Source of the DNA: Lasiosphaeris hirsuta
Lineage: Eukaryota > Ascomycota > Sordariomycetes > Sordariales > Lasiosphaeriaceae
Length of the DNA: 64,000 nt
Direction of reading: 5' to 3'
Assembly: GCA_030549175.1 (NCBI GenBank)
Contig: JAUKUA010000001.1
Location: 2,976,001-3,040,000 of the forward strand
The notes under the pieces are model-generated. The model did no database searches and was not told where the DNA came from. It was given only the letters and a program-made list of their open reading frames with translations. Positions 9,915 through 20,295 of the stretch are shown here, piece by piece (within the stretch, counting starts at the first letter, position 1; every line of letters begins with the position of its first letter). A program made the position numbers and the translations under genes.

Positions 9915-12529
9915 ATGGCTGGAATCAAGCCATACCCGTTCTTGCTCGGGTTCATCGTGCTCTTCCTGTTTGCGCGCCCCACGCTCGCCTTTGGCGCTGG
10001 CAACATTGCTGGCATCTCGAAGATTGAAGGACAGAACTGTGCGATACCTAGTCCTTTTACCCTTGGCACTGTCATCACTTCCCCCTAATACTGACAATAT
10101 TATTTGTATCGTGTAGGGCGTCATGGCGACATCGAAGATGCCCTCCTCCAGATCCTCATGGCCCGCGCGGTCGGCGGCAAGAAGTTCGACAAGATTATGG
10201 TTTCCCGTGTCTATTTTGGCAACTGGCTTCGCGATTACTCCCAGGCCATCGATGTGGGTACGGTGAAGAGTGTATCTGCGGAGGCTATCCGCCTTTTGCT
10301 TTGCGTCCTCGGCTTTCTCACCTTTGGCTACGGGAGCCGTGAGTTTGAGGTCACCGCAGATCGCCTCGGATGCTATCGCCCAGAGGACCACATCGACAAC
10401 CCCAAGAATTACGCCGATAACATTGATGCTAGAGATTATGATCGCCGTCTGCGCGCCCCCGTGGATGAGGGGGTTGAGCTTGCCATCGACCCGGAAACCG
10501 GCATGAAGAACTACATTGCAAACGAGAATGTTAATATCATGACATCGGCGCTCCATGTCCGGCGCCTATTTCAAAAGTGCATCGACCTAGGCCGTTCCTA
10601 CTCGCGAAGCAATAACAATGCTGAACTGTACGAGGCTCTACGACTGCTTGGCACTGGTCTTCACTGCCTCGAGGGTATGAAGCTCGTCCAAATTTCTTGT
10701 ATCAAAGGCTAATAATATCTGGTGTAGACTATTTTGCCCACAGCAACTACGTTGAACTTGCCTTGATTGAGTTGGGCGAACGCGACATATTCCCTCACGT
10801 CGGACGCAACACCAAGCTACGGATTCCCGGTGCCAGAGGCTCCGTCTATCCCATCGTAACAGGCACTTTCGGTGGAGTCGATTTCTTGCACTCCGTCACG
10901 GGCGAGGGTATATAATCACTGATCGATTCTTGAGGACGAATTCAAGCAAGCTAACCGTGAGACAGTGTCTGATAAGTTGACCCAAAACGAGATTGAGGAA
11001 CTCGAAGGAACCCTGCAGCAAAGCCAGCACGCTGACACCAGTATGCTGCGCGACTTGCTCGACAAGATCCCCAGCGGTCTATTCGGTGGCAAGGACGAGA
11101 AGGGCAAGCTGGACGAGATTCAGAACAATGCGACTGCTGCCCAAATGGAGACCGTATCGGTCTCTCCTCGTGATCCTGAAGAGTTTACTGAGTATATCAA
11201 CCAGGTGTTTGCTCAGATCAAACCTGCTATCGAGTTCCACGACGACTTGCTGCAGACGATCTCCAAGGCCATCTCCTCGATCCCTATTCTGCCCAAGATC
11301 ATTGAGCAGCTGGAGGAGCAGGCCTCTATCTTCGTCTTCTCTGTCATCGCCCCCTTCATTGTCCCCGTTATCGATCAGATCAAGACGGAGCTTGCAACAG
11401 GCGCCACGGAAATCATCGAAAGCAGTAAGAATGAGCAGCTTAACGTCTTTTCGGACGATGACTCAACTGATCCCACCCACTCGATGCTCTCTAAGGATCA
11501 TTTCTCCAACGTAAGTCATTTTTCCGATGTGAGTACCGCCATAAGCTAACAAGAGGGTAGATCCTCAACGAAATTGCCGGCCGCGGCGCCTCCCAGATTG
11601 TTTCTTGGGTTGTTCCGCAGCTGATGGAGGCTTGGGATAACGACCGGGGTGATGACGAGCGCACGCTGAATAATATTATCTACGGCGTGCTACACCACCC
11701 AGCCCAGCGTGACGAGGGCCGAGATGGCGCTCGCGAGGGTCGCAGGCTCATGTTCCAGACCGTCCAGGAGTGGTGGGAGGGCATGGACGAGGGGGCTAGG
11801 GAAGAGTATCGCCAGAAGTTGAGCCGTAGTGGTGTCAAGCGAGGTGAGAACCACAAGGAGGGTGTCCATGATACCGGCCACGGATGCGGCAAACCACTGT
11901 CCATGCACAAGAACTTTGGACCCGAGACCATGGAGGATAAGATTGCCAGCGCTGCCGCTGGCGCAATCATTGGCGGTGTCAAACAAAGCTTCTCAGGCTT
12001 AGGAGGAAGCTCGGGTGGCGGTGGTGGCAGGGGAGGTTCAGGCGGCATTGAGGGTTTCCTGGGCTCGGTAGCCAGCAACTTCCTAGGCGGCGGCTTCAAG
12101 AAAGAGTCAACCGACACCTACCGATCCGGCGGCGAAACCGAGGATGGCGGCTACGCCGAAACGACTACACAATATGGACGCGAAGGCAGCCGCTATGGCC
12201 AAGCCGAGCAGACGGAGACGCGTTACGACGACGGAAGCGAGCGAACCGAGTATCGTCGCTATGAGCAGCAGGATAGTGGCCGCCGCGAGGAGGGCTACGG
12301 CTACGAGGAGCGTACCGAGACGCGATATGGTGGCGAAGAACAGAGCTATAGCAGCCGTGAAGTCTACGGGCGCCGGGACGACGAGGAGCCGGAAGAGCGG
12401 GAGGAGCCCGAGGAGAGCTCTGGTGGCGACTTTCTCAGCGGTCTTGCCCGACATGCTCAGAGCGCGTTTGAGGAGAGCACAGAGGAAGAGTATGAGGAGC
12501 CTCGTGAGAGTCAAGGCTGGGGATACTAG
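9915..12529 (+). CDS. het-c: HET-C family heterokaryon-incompatibility protein
   Basis: Homologue of the Neurospora HET-C protein, whose allelic differences trigger vegetative incompatibility; it is secretory-pathway or membrane associated. Five exons: 9915-10038, 10117-10674, 10728-10907, 10966-11510 and 11561-12529, giving 791 residues. A hydrophobic signal sequence covers residues 1-26. The conserved body starts at EGQNWRHGDIEDAL, where the Trp codon is split by intron 1, and continues through NWLRDYSQAID and HSNYVELALIELG. A Gly-rich stretch lies at about 616-650. The last 140 residues are low complexity, rich in Tyr, Glu, Arg and Gly. The family is widespread outside incompatibility, so the gene need not be an active het locus here; allele comparison would decide that. 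Confidence 0.92.
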
Positions 12530-13542
12530 GGTGTGGTATTTCAACGATGTTATTTACGAGGCAGTGCGGTGCCGAAAAGTTTCGTAGGCCAAAGTCACTC
12601 TTGTTTGGAGACGGAGGTGGCACTTGGGCAGAAGTAGCGCAATGATTTTCTGGCAATACCAGCGATGGACTCGCATTGGTCCGCTTTTGTGGCGCCTATT
12701 TGTTTGGATTCCAGGTTTATTAACGGGCGCTAGCGAAACAATATAGTATACCTGGATTTTATGAAGCTCTACCACCCCCCGTCCTATTCTTGATGGAGGG
12801 ACTGGTACAGCGGCTTTTAAGTGCGGGGAAGGCTGTGGTTAATATCGAGACATGATAGCCAAGAAAAGGGCAGTGATAGGGGGGGGGGCTGCCGAAAGCT
12901 CCTGAGGGATAGAGTGACGGCTGGGGAACAGTGGAGGAAAAGATGGACTCAGGGGCAAAGCGATGCGTATGGGCTACTGGGATATCGGCATTGACCGGGA
13001 GGGCTTATGAAAAGGTAGGGTAAGTGTCACGGTGTGTGCGACGACTGGTAAGCTGGCTGACATGGGTGGTGTTTGTCTCCCCCCTCCGCACTTTCGTTTC
13101 CCATTCTTCTATACCGTGCCCCCGTTGGAATTAGTGTTGCACAGTACGCATCTCATATACTACCGGGCCTTCGGTCAGATGTTTCCACGGGTTCCCCGTG
13201 AGGAGTCAAGTTCATTTGGGTATTGTTTTTGTCCCCGCGTTTCCTTCTTTGGATCGCCTACCTACCCGTCCGCCTGATAATAGGAAGACCTGACAGGGAT
13301 CATGTTTCTTCTGGGCCGGACGGGCGCGCAGACGGAGTTCGATTGGAGGAATGAAATGGGGAGCCGGCTCGGGATGTTTATATCTGGGACTCATCCCAGA
13401 GGGTTTTGGATTGGTGCTTGAGAGCCAAGGAGCTGTTCTTTACCGGGTCTCTTCTCTCTCTTCTCATCCGTTCGCTGTGGCTGTCTGTCTCGTCACTGGG
13501 CCCAGGTTTTCCTCGTTGGCCTTTTTTGTCTAAGTCTTCAGG
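12530..13542. other. Intergenic between het-c and the GH45 gene
   Basis: No supported gene. Contains a 10-nt G run (about 12879-12888), a CCTACCTACC repeat near 13258, and a TTTATATC element at 13377-13384 that may be the TATA box of the endoglucanase gene, about 160 bp before its ATG. Confidence 0.4.
13377..13384 (+). promoter_or_regulatory. Possible TATA box of the GH45 gene
   Basis: TTTATATC about 160 bp upstream of the ATG, in an otherwise GC-rich stretch. Spacing is plausible for a strongly regulated cellulase promoter. Confidence 0.35.
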
Positions 13543-14557
13543 ATGCGTCTGCCAGTGTCGGCGCTCGTCGCCCTCCTCCCCTTCTACCTCGATATTGTCC
13601 TGGCGCAGGGCTCGTCGGGCACGGGAAAGACAACGCGGTATTGGGATTGCTGGTACGTTTCCCCCGATTTTAGGAGCACGGTAGAAGGATTCAGGGGGGC
13701 AAGCAAACACAGGAGACCCCGAGGCTGATGCTGGGCTCGCTATGGCGGAAAACAGCAAGCCGAGTTGCGCGTGGCCACGCAAGAGCAACGGGCCGAACCC
13801 GGTGCAAACATGCGACAAGAATGACCGGCCCCTCAACGATGGCGGGAATACAAAATCAGGCTGCGATAACGGTGGTAGTGCCTTCATGTGCTCGTCGCAA
13901 AGCCCCTGGGCCGTTAACGAGACAGTCGCCTACGGTTGGGCTGCGGTTAACATCGCCGGCAGCAACGAGGCCTCGTGGTGCTGCGCCTGCTACGAGCTCA
14001 CCTTCACGGCGGCGCCGTTGATTGGCAAGAAGTTGATTGTGCAGGCGACGAATACCGGTGGTGATTTGGGGAACAATCACTTCGATTTGGCGGTGGGTCG
14101 CCCTGGTGGTTGCTGTGGCTACAGGTATTATGGATAGGGGCTAGAAGAAACTGCTTACTGACATCTCTGGGGAGCTGATAGATCCCGGGCGGTGGTGTTG
14201 GAATCTTCAACGGTAAGTCAACGCTACCCCCTGGATCACCTTGTGGACATCCATCTTCTCTAACAAAACACGACAAAACCAGCCTGCACAAGCCAGTACG
14301 GCGCGCCATCCAACGGCTGGGGCGAACGCTACGGCGGTATCAGCTCCAAGAGCGCCTGTGCTAGCTTCCCCAACGCTCTGAAGGCTGGGTGCAACTGGCG
14401 CTTCGACTGGTTCAAGGGTGCCGACAACCCCCCCGTCACTTTTAAGCAGGTGGCTTGCCCTGCGGCCATCACGGCCAAGAGCAACTGCGCTCGCCAAAAC
14501 GATGCCATCAACCAGACTCCCACCGGGCCGAGCACCGTCCCGACCTGGGTCCCCTAA
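13543..14557 (+). CDS. Secreted endo-beta-1,4-glucanase, glycoside hydrolase family 45
   Basis: Cleaves internal cellulose bonds outside the cell by inversion. Four exons: 13543-13652, 13756-14092, 14182-14212 and 14283-14557, giving 250 residues. A signal peptide occupies about residues 1-21. The family signature TRYWDCCKPSC is split by intron 1, and its Asp35 is the expected catalytic base. NHFDLA at the end of exon 2 carries Asp147, the expected general acid. Many Cys residues fit the disulfide-rich fold. Exon 3 is only 31 nt. The protein ends shortly after the catalytic domain, in NQTPTGPSTVPTWVP, with no cellulose-binding module or Ser/Thr linker, unlike the two-domain EG V type. Both catalytic residues are present, so an active enzyme is expected. 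Confidence 0.95.
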
Positions 14558-14932
14558 GTAGCATCTTCATGGAAGAGAGAGGAGACGTCCCGAGGTGGGT
14601 CTGGTATCATTCTCGTGCGCGTATTCATTTTGATATTTATCTTCATTCTTTAGGACAAGTGTTGAAAGGTTGGGTATGGTTTGGTGATTTTCTCGGTGGT
14701 AGAACTTGGAAAATGGAGAAAAACAGGGGACCCCTAAGAGGAGAGGGAAGCAGTGCGTTTCATTTCTTGCTACCTTACCATCGGTACAGTCCTTGGTATG
14801 ACTCGGTAGGGTGTTGTATATAGCCATATTTCGCATCTGTACATGGCGAGGAATATTAACTTGGCTATCCCTCTGTGGTCCACCACAACTCCCCCGTAGA
14901 CGGGGCGAAACACTCATTGGCATTAGGAAACT
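14558..14932. other. Intergenic between convergent GH45 and phosphoesterase loci
   Basis: Serves as 3' flank for both loci. No coding sequence or structured element was recognised. Confidence 0.4.
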
Positions 14933-16317
14933 TTATTCTAACACGGGCCGCCAACCTTTCCTCCTCACAAACCCCTCGGCCCCTACATCTCGCAAGACAT
15001 CTGCACCGAGCCGGCCTGTGATGATACTCGGCTCATGGTTAGGCCCCCTAACATAGAATGGGTACTCTAATCGGGGGGGAGAAGTTTTGTGTTCCTCCTG
15101 CCCTGTTTCCGGTTCCACTTTGTCGTTCACCTCCTTCTCTCACACTACCGAACCCCCTCTACGTCGCTTCACGAGCCCGCTGGCTGTCCTGTCAAGAGAT
15201 AGATACCAGCGCTTCTGGTAGACACTGCCGATGGTATTTGAAGCCCCCGTGTAGGCATTCGTCCGTCGTACCTCGTCATCCTTAAGTTCTAGCAACTCCC
15301 GCTCCATTGCCGACAACTTGGTTGCCTCTTCTTTTTCTCGTGCAGCTGTCCATGTGACTGCACCGCTGTCGACGACCTCATCATCAGAACCCCGGAGCTG
15401 CTGCTCGTCTCCAAAGGCTTCCACCCTCACTCCACCGGCTTTCCTCCTCCTCTTCGATCCCTTCCCCTCCCCAGCCCTAAGCGCAGCGCCTTCTCCCTCG
15501 TAGCCGCATCCTCCCGCCTGGTCAATCTAAGATTAACCACATACGGCCTGGGCAACCTCGCTCCATCCAACCTTAACCTAATCTTCCTCGCCGCAAACGC
15601 AGCCGCCAACCTCTCCTGCTCCGTCCCAGCCCCGTCCCGCTCTACCCCCACAGGCGCTCTCGCTCTCCGGATCCACCTCGGGCGCGTGTTTGCTCCGCCT
15701 CGGAAGCACAGCGTACGTCCCCGTATCCCAGACCAACAAGCTCCCCGTCTCCGCCCCGGCCGTCTCGACCACGTGGTTCCACAGACAGTGCACCCGCGTC
15801 TCGGTCGCGTTGCGGTTCTGCCTCGCCCCGTTGGGGTCACCGGGGGGCCGTACATGATGACCCAGCTGGCGGAGCTCGTGCCGTTGATCTGCAGGCGCAG
15901 GTCATAGTGTACCCCGGCGACAGGGTGGTCGTGCTGGTGGATGACGACGTGGGCGCCCGTGGGCGAGTGCAGGGATGGTTCGTATAGGGATTTATAAGCT
16001 TGGATGGGTAGGCGGGAGCTGTGTGCTGGGTAGGGGTTCAGTGTGGTAGGGGAGAGGAGGGCGGCGGAGTAGGCGGAGTGGTCGGTTATGGTGATGGCTT
16101 GGGTCTCTATGAGGGCAAACGTGGAGGGTTGGGGTGTGGTGTTTAGGGTGGTAGTAGTAGGAACTGTATTCTCAGAAGGGTTGCCATCTTCCGCTGGGGG
16201 TTGTTGGCGCTGCCGTTTCAGCGGGGGCGGACTGAGACGCCATTCGGGGCTGCGCTTCTTGATAAAGCGGCTGGGGCCCAGCTCTGAGGATGTTGAGATA
16301 CTTCTGTCGGATACCAC
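14933..16317 (-). pseudogene. Broken gene for a LigD-type DNA 3'-phosphoesterase protein
   Basis: Related to the phosphoesterase module of bacterial LigD, which trims 3' ends during DNA repair and exists as a stand-alone nuclear protein in fungi. The first frame (from 16317) contains the module start with a VIHQHDHP...HYDLRL pattern carrying the expected His/His/Asp residues. After MYGPP, at the G6 run 15842-15847, homology moves to a second frame (ETRVHCLWNHV, SLLVWDTGTYAVLP). Near 15640-15665 it returns to the first frame (KIRLRLDGARLPRPY). Around 15475-15485 it moves to a third frame (RRTNAYTGASNTIGSVYQ). That frame meets TGA at 15142-15140, then continues as YPFYVRG to 14933. No ATG opens the first frame. 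One or two shifts could be sequence errors, but together with the TGA a decayed gene is likelier. Confidence 0.75.
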
Positions 16318-17190
16318 AGTTTGAAGAGGGCGGATGGTTGTTTTGTTGTTGAACAGCTTCTAGGACGGAAATTGCAAAACCGTAGAATCCAACAGGATAT
16401 ATCGGCTGTATGACTTTGCTTGATTCGAGATGGCGGTTATTCTGATGTTGAGAGAGAGTGGGTGTGAGCTCGCATTGAGCACTACGGGCGGGGTGTTGCC
16501 AATTGATGTTCAGAGGTCGCAGTGGACAAAGCAGACGACTGATTCCTCCTTCATACCATACCATATTTGTAGTCATTTAGCTAAGGTACCTAAGACAATG
16601 TGTGTGAGTCGGGTCTTCGTGAACTCTGGTCAAAGTAGATTGACTTGCACGCAAATGTGCCATCCATGCTCGGGACTAGCGGCTTGGTCGCTGTTTAGTA
16701 GAAGAGGTAGAGGAAAGTCGCATGGTTAGGCAGAATTTCGGCAAGGTACCTAAGGTATAGGTAGCTAGCTTGGTACCTGGGTGCTCTGCACTGTCACCTA
16801 GGTATGGATGCCTATCTCAGGTACAGATATGGAAGAGCTGGAGGGCACCAACTTTTCCACAGCACCTACACGGGCCACCTTGCCTGGTAGAAGGATGGTG
16901 ATTCTGAGACCTGCCTCATTGCTAGCTTTCAGTGCCAGACTCAATGTCCATGAATTTACCTAACCTAGCTGCAGGCTCCCAGCCATGCCGAGCCCAGTGC
17001 GCCGCATTTCACCAAATTCCTATGTAAAGCAAGGTAGGTAGGAAATACCTATTTCACGATCCACCCCAACTGTTTCATTGCCAGTTACAACTGAGTTCCG
17101 GGGCCTGATTTAGACCTTGGTGGATGGGCACGCAGGTATTTTTATGTGTAGAAAAGATGATAAAGTATCCCCGACATGGCCGTCGGACCC
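16318..17190. other. Intergenic, rich in CCTA/TAGG repeats
   Basis: No supported gene. GGTACCTAAGG, CACCTAGGTATGG and AGGTAGGTAGG elements recur from 16585 to 17060. This is the upstream flank of the phosphoesterase locus and the 3' flank of the J-protein gene. Confidence 0.45.
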
Positions 17191-19572
17191 TTATGGTAGC
17201 TTGAGCTCATCCCGGCCGCTCACTTCAACAGTTTTCTCCCTTCCTTGATGTATATACCTTACGTTCAACACCTTTGATGTCATCGGCGCAGGATCCCAGA
17301 ATCCCAACAGCCTGCTTTTGCGCATTCCTTTAGGGATCACCAACCTTCCTCCATCAACAAGCGCCGCCACTGCAATCGTGACATCTGCAATCTCGTCCGG
17401 CGTGGCATCCCTTACCCCATACTTTGCGCTGAGAATCACCAACCCTCCACCCACCCTCTCCCTATTTTGCCGTGGTTCGACGCCCGTTGCCAAAATGACG
17501 GTCAGCTCGTCCGCCTCTGCCCGTCTCCTGCCAATATATCTCTGCAAGTCCTCGCTCAAGCTAGGCGGCGTCTTCTTTACTGGCGTCTTTGATAATCTCG
17601 GTAATATCTGTCGGTACATAAGTTCCAAGGCTGCGAATGCAGCAAAGGGGACCACAGTAGCCCAGAACAAGAATCTGGTGCTCAGACTTGCCTTTCTTGC
17701 CACTAGAATAGGTAGACTAATCCGCTGGCCGAGTCTTGACCAGTAAAGCGAGAGGTGCACATTATTTGGCGTCAGTCCAAGTTCCAACCCGGCCTTGGAG
17801 AACTTTCCTATCCGTTTCAAAGCACGGAATGCTAGAAAGAAGTCTCGTTGGGTGCTGCTCGCCAGCTCAATTTCTGCCCGGATGGTGCTTTGCTTGCCAT
17901 GATAATTTCTAGCTAGCAGCGAGAACAGATTCCTCCCGTATCTGAGATACGTTGCTGCGACGCCCGATGATAGGCCGGCAGATACTGTCCAAGGGCCTGT
18001 CCTATCGTTGTCGTCCAAGTCACAGTCCATACCCCTCACACCTCGATCTGCGGGCTTGGTGAAGGGTCGCTCAGACTGTACGCCCATCCTGTGACTCCCA
18101 AACGCGTATCCAACTTCAAGAGTTGGTGCATTGCGAAAAGGGTCCGTCATTTGAGGAAATCCGCCCGTGATCTTTGAAAACCTGGATAATTCTTTGCATT
18201 CCTGCGAGGACCGAAACTGCCAGTCGCCTGCGTCCGCAACCAAGAACGCCGTGCCTGGGCCCGTAATTTGATGAAGAGCAAGCCCGAGGCTGGGTGCCAG
18301 TGGGTTTCTGAACCTGAGCAGTTTCTGAGCAGAGAGCTCAACATTCAGGGGTTCCTGTATGCCAGGAATATCCACGGAATGACCTATACGAATGGTAGCC
18401 GACGGGTGGGGCAACAGTTCGATCTCCTGCTCGATGACTGAATTGGGAACCGTCTTTCGAGAGGATGGTGCCATTGTATCCTCAGATGCAGCTTCCCGCC
18501 AGAACAACTCTTGACGCACATTCAGGTTGAGAACGGGGAGGAATCGAGATACTAAGAGCTGTTCTAGACGTCTTCGTCCATGGACCGAGGGGCCTGGCGG
18601 CTGATACCGATCAAATAAAAGGGAAACGAGCTTAAACGGTTCATCTAAAAGTCCATGTGCTGCTCCCGTGATCGTTATCGTTGGGTCCGTGAAATGAATT
18701 GAATGCTTGGATCTAGCCAGTGACCGACTAAGATTGGCGGTGTCCGTAAGGTATATAGCTGTTTTCTCAATCGGTCCTCGTAGAGATGGCATAACAACCG
18801 TGGCGGATTGCCTGAGGGAGAAGTCTATCATGCTTAAGCCCGTTCCATATCGACGGCCCCGTCGTGTGGAGTTGAATGACGGCCCAGCTTCGAGGCGAAG
18901 GCCGATGTCTGTGGTCGTGCGGATTCCGCCTTGAGCCAAAAGAAGACACTGGTCTCGCAGGGCGCTCTCATAAGCATCGCTGCTGTTGGGGCCGATGAAT
19001 CTACCCTTGATGACAACCTCAGCACTTTCCGAGTTGTCCTCATTCACCACCGAGAGATCGTACCCAATCCTCCTGCAAGGTTTAACCAGTGTCTCGAAGG
19101 CGGCCTGGGCTAATCCAAGATTGAAAGCGGCGGCGCTCTGCAAGCGCGCAGGTTGTCTGTCGACGCAGAGGACCTGAACAAGGCGGTGAAACTGCCTCTG
19201 AAGCTCTTCGGGAGGTAAGGAAGGGTCTCTTGGCAGACAAAGCAGTTCGTAGTAGTCTCTGTAAATGAAACTGTATGTAAAAGGGGGCCCTTGCCCCCGC
19301 GTAGGTTCGTTGCCCACAACGACAGTGTCATCGTGGTCGTTGCCCCAGATGGCGTCCGAGACTATCGAGGACCTTTCTAATATGGATGAAGCGTCGTCGA
19401 AGCCGAACTCATATTCTCGTCTTGTCGAGGCAAACTGATCGCGCAACGAGAAGCGTGAGTCTACAGGCCGCAGGCGATGGGAATCAGCCGCAGTGGCGTA
19501 GCGGCCTCCACGGATAGAGCCCGAGTCATCATAAGCTCCGGACGGGGCTCGGCGCGACCGGGCGTCAGTCAT
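17191..19572 (-). CDS. DNAJC11-like J-domain protein (DUF3395 type) with degenerate J domain
   Basis: Intronless, 793 residues. The ATG at 19572 (MTDARSRR) is chosen because the open frame upstream has no ATG. A J-like domain lies at about residues 105-173 (RDYYELLCLPRDPSLPPEEL ... AFETL ... GYDL). Where the HPD tripeptide should be, the sequence reads LCVDRQP, so only the Asp is kept. The long middle region has the beta-rich composition of DNAJC11. A hydrophobic segment (about 645-665, FLFWATVVPFAAFAALELMY) precedes the C-terminal DUF3395-like part ending SGRDELKLP. Animal DNAJC11 associates with the mitochondrial MICOS/SAM bridge, and a mitochondrial role is inferred from that. Without HPD it should not stimulate Hsp70 in the usual way. 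Confidence 0.8.
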   Translation of the reverse strand: MTDARSRRAPSGAYDDSGSIRGGRYATAADSHRLRPVDSRFSLRDQFASTRREYEFGFDDASSILERSSIVSDAIWGNDHDDTVVVGNEPTRGQGPPFTYSFIYRDYYELLCLPRDPSLPPEELQRQFHRLVQVLCVDRQPARLQSAAAFNLGLAQAAFETLVKPCRRIGYDLSVVNEDNSESAEVVIKGRFIGPNSSDAYESALRDQCLLLAQGGIRTTTDIGLRLEAGPSFNSTRRGRRYGTGLSMIDFSLRQSATVVMPSLRGPIEKTAIYLTDTANLSRSLARSKHSIHFTDPTITITGAAHGLLDEPFKLVSLLFDRYQPPGPSVHGRRRLEQLLVSRFLPVLNLNVRQELFWREAASEDTMAPSSRKTVPNSVIEQEIELLPHPSATIRIGHSVDIPGIQEPLNVELSAQKLLRFRNPLAPSLGLALHQITGPGTAFLVADAGDWQFRSSQECKELSRFSKITGGFPQMTDPFRNAPTLEVGYAFGSHRMGVQSERPFTKPADRGVRGMDCDLDDNDRTGPWTVSAGLSSGVAATYLRYGRNLFSLLARNYHGKQSTIRAEIELASSTQRDFFLAFRALKRIGKFSKAGLELGLTPNNVHLSLYWSRLGQRISLPILVARKASLSTRFLFWATVVPFAAFAALELMYRQILPRLSKTPVKKTPPSLSEDLQRYIGRRRAEADELTVILATGVEPRQNRERVGGGLVILSAKYGVRDATPDEIADVTIAVAALVDGGRLVIPKGMRKSRLLGFWDPAPMTSKVLNVRYIHQGREKTVEVSGRDELKLP

Positions 19573-20295
19573 GTTTAGTTGTGTTGTGATGATGACAACA
19601 ACATGAGATCTCGAGATGCAGAACGGCGAAAGTAACGAGACATGGAAAATGCGCCGGTCACCCAACCCGGGGAATTATTACTGCATGGCATAGCACCGTG
19701 CCATCACGTCTACTCCTGGCTGTTTGGCAATACTGGTGCGACATATTGGCAGGGTTGCTTCGTCGCGGGGTCGTTGGAAACGGGGCATGGAATTGGACCA
19801 AAAGCACTTGACGCGAAACCTACGCGCAATGTTGTAGAGGGATGTAGTAAAAATGAGGAAGGATGCGTAAGTTTCTTAATTGAAGTCCCGGAAAACTGTA
19901 TCAGACCTCCGTCCCGGGTCTACAGGGTCAGAAAACCTTCAAGGTTCGAGCAGAGACAGAAGACGGATTTTGGTGGATTGAGTGATGAAACCGCGTGAGA
20001 GCTCAGGCCACTAGTTAGTAGCTGGCTAACAGGGCCCCACTGATATTGCACCGATAACAGACCCACCTATGCTTATCACAAGCGCGATCGCGCGGCTGCC
20101 GGCCTTCTTTGCCATGCTGTGGGCAGGCTGGCGACTGATGGGGCTTTTCGAAAAAGCGCTGACCTCTCTTCTGCCCCTCACCACACCTCCAAAGGCATTC
20201 GGGTTGGCCCGTCTCTTCACCGTCACCACATCACCAACACACATATCCCACCAAGCCGACTACGCTGCGCGTACCGTCGCGCTAGAGTCGCAAAC
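19573..20295. promoter_or_regulatory. Divergent promoter of the J-protein and CK2 alpha genes
   Basis: 723 bp between two ATGs on opposite strands. Open frames here (such as 20069-20467) give no recognisable protein and overlap the presumed CK2 leader. No distinct TATA box was seen, which is usual for housekeeping genes. Confidence 0.45.
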
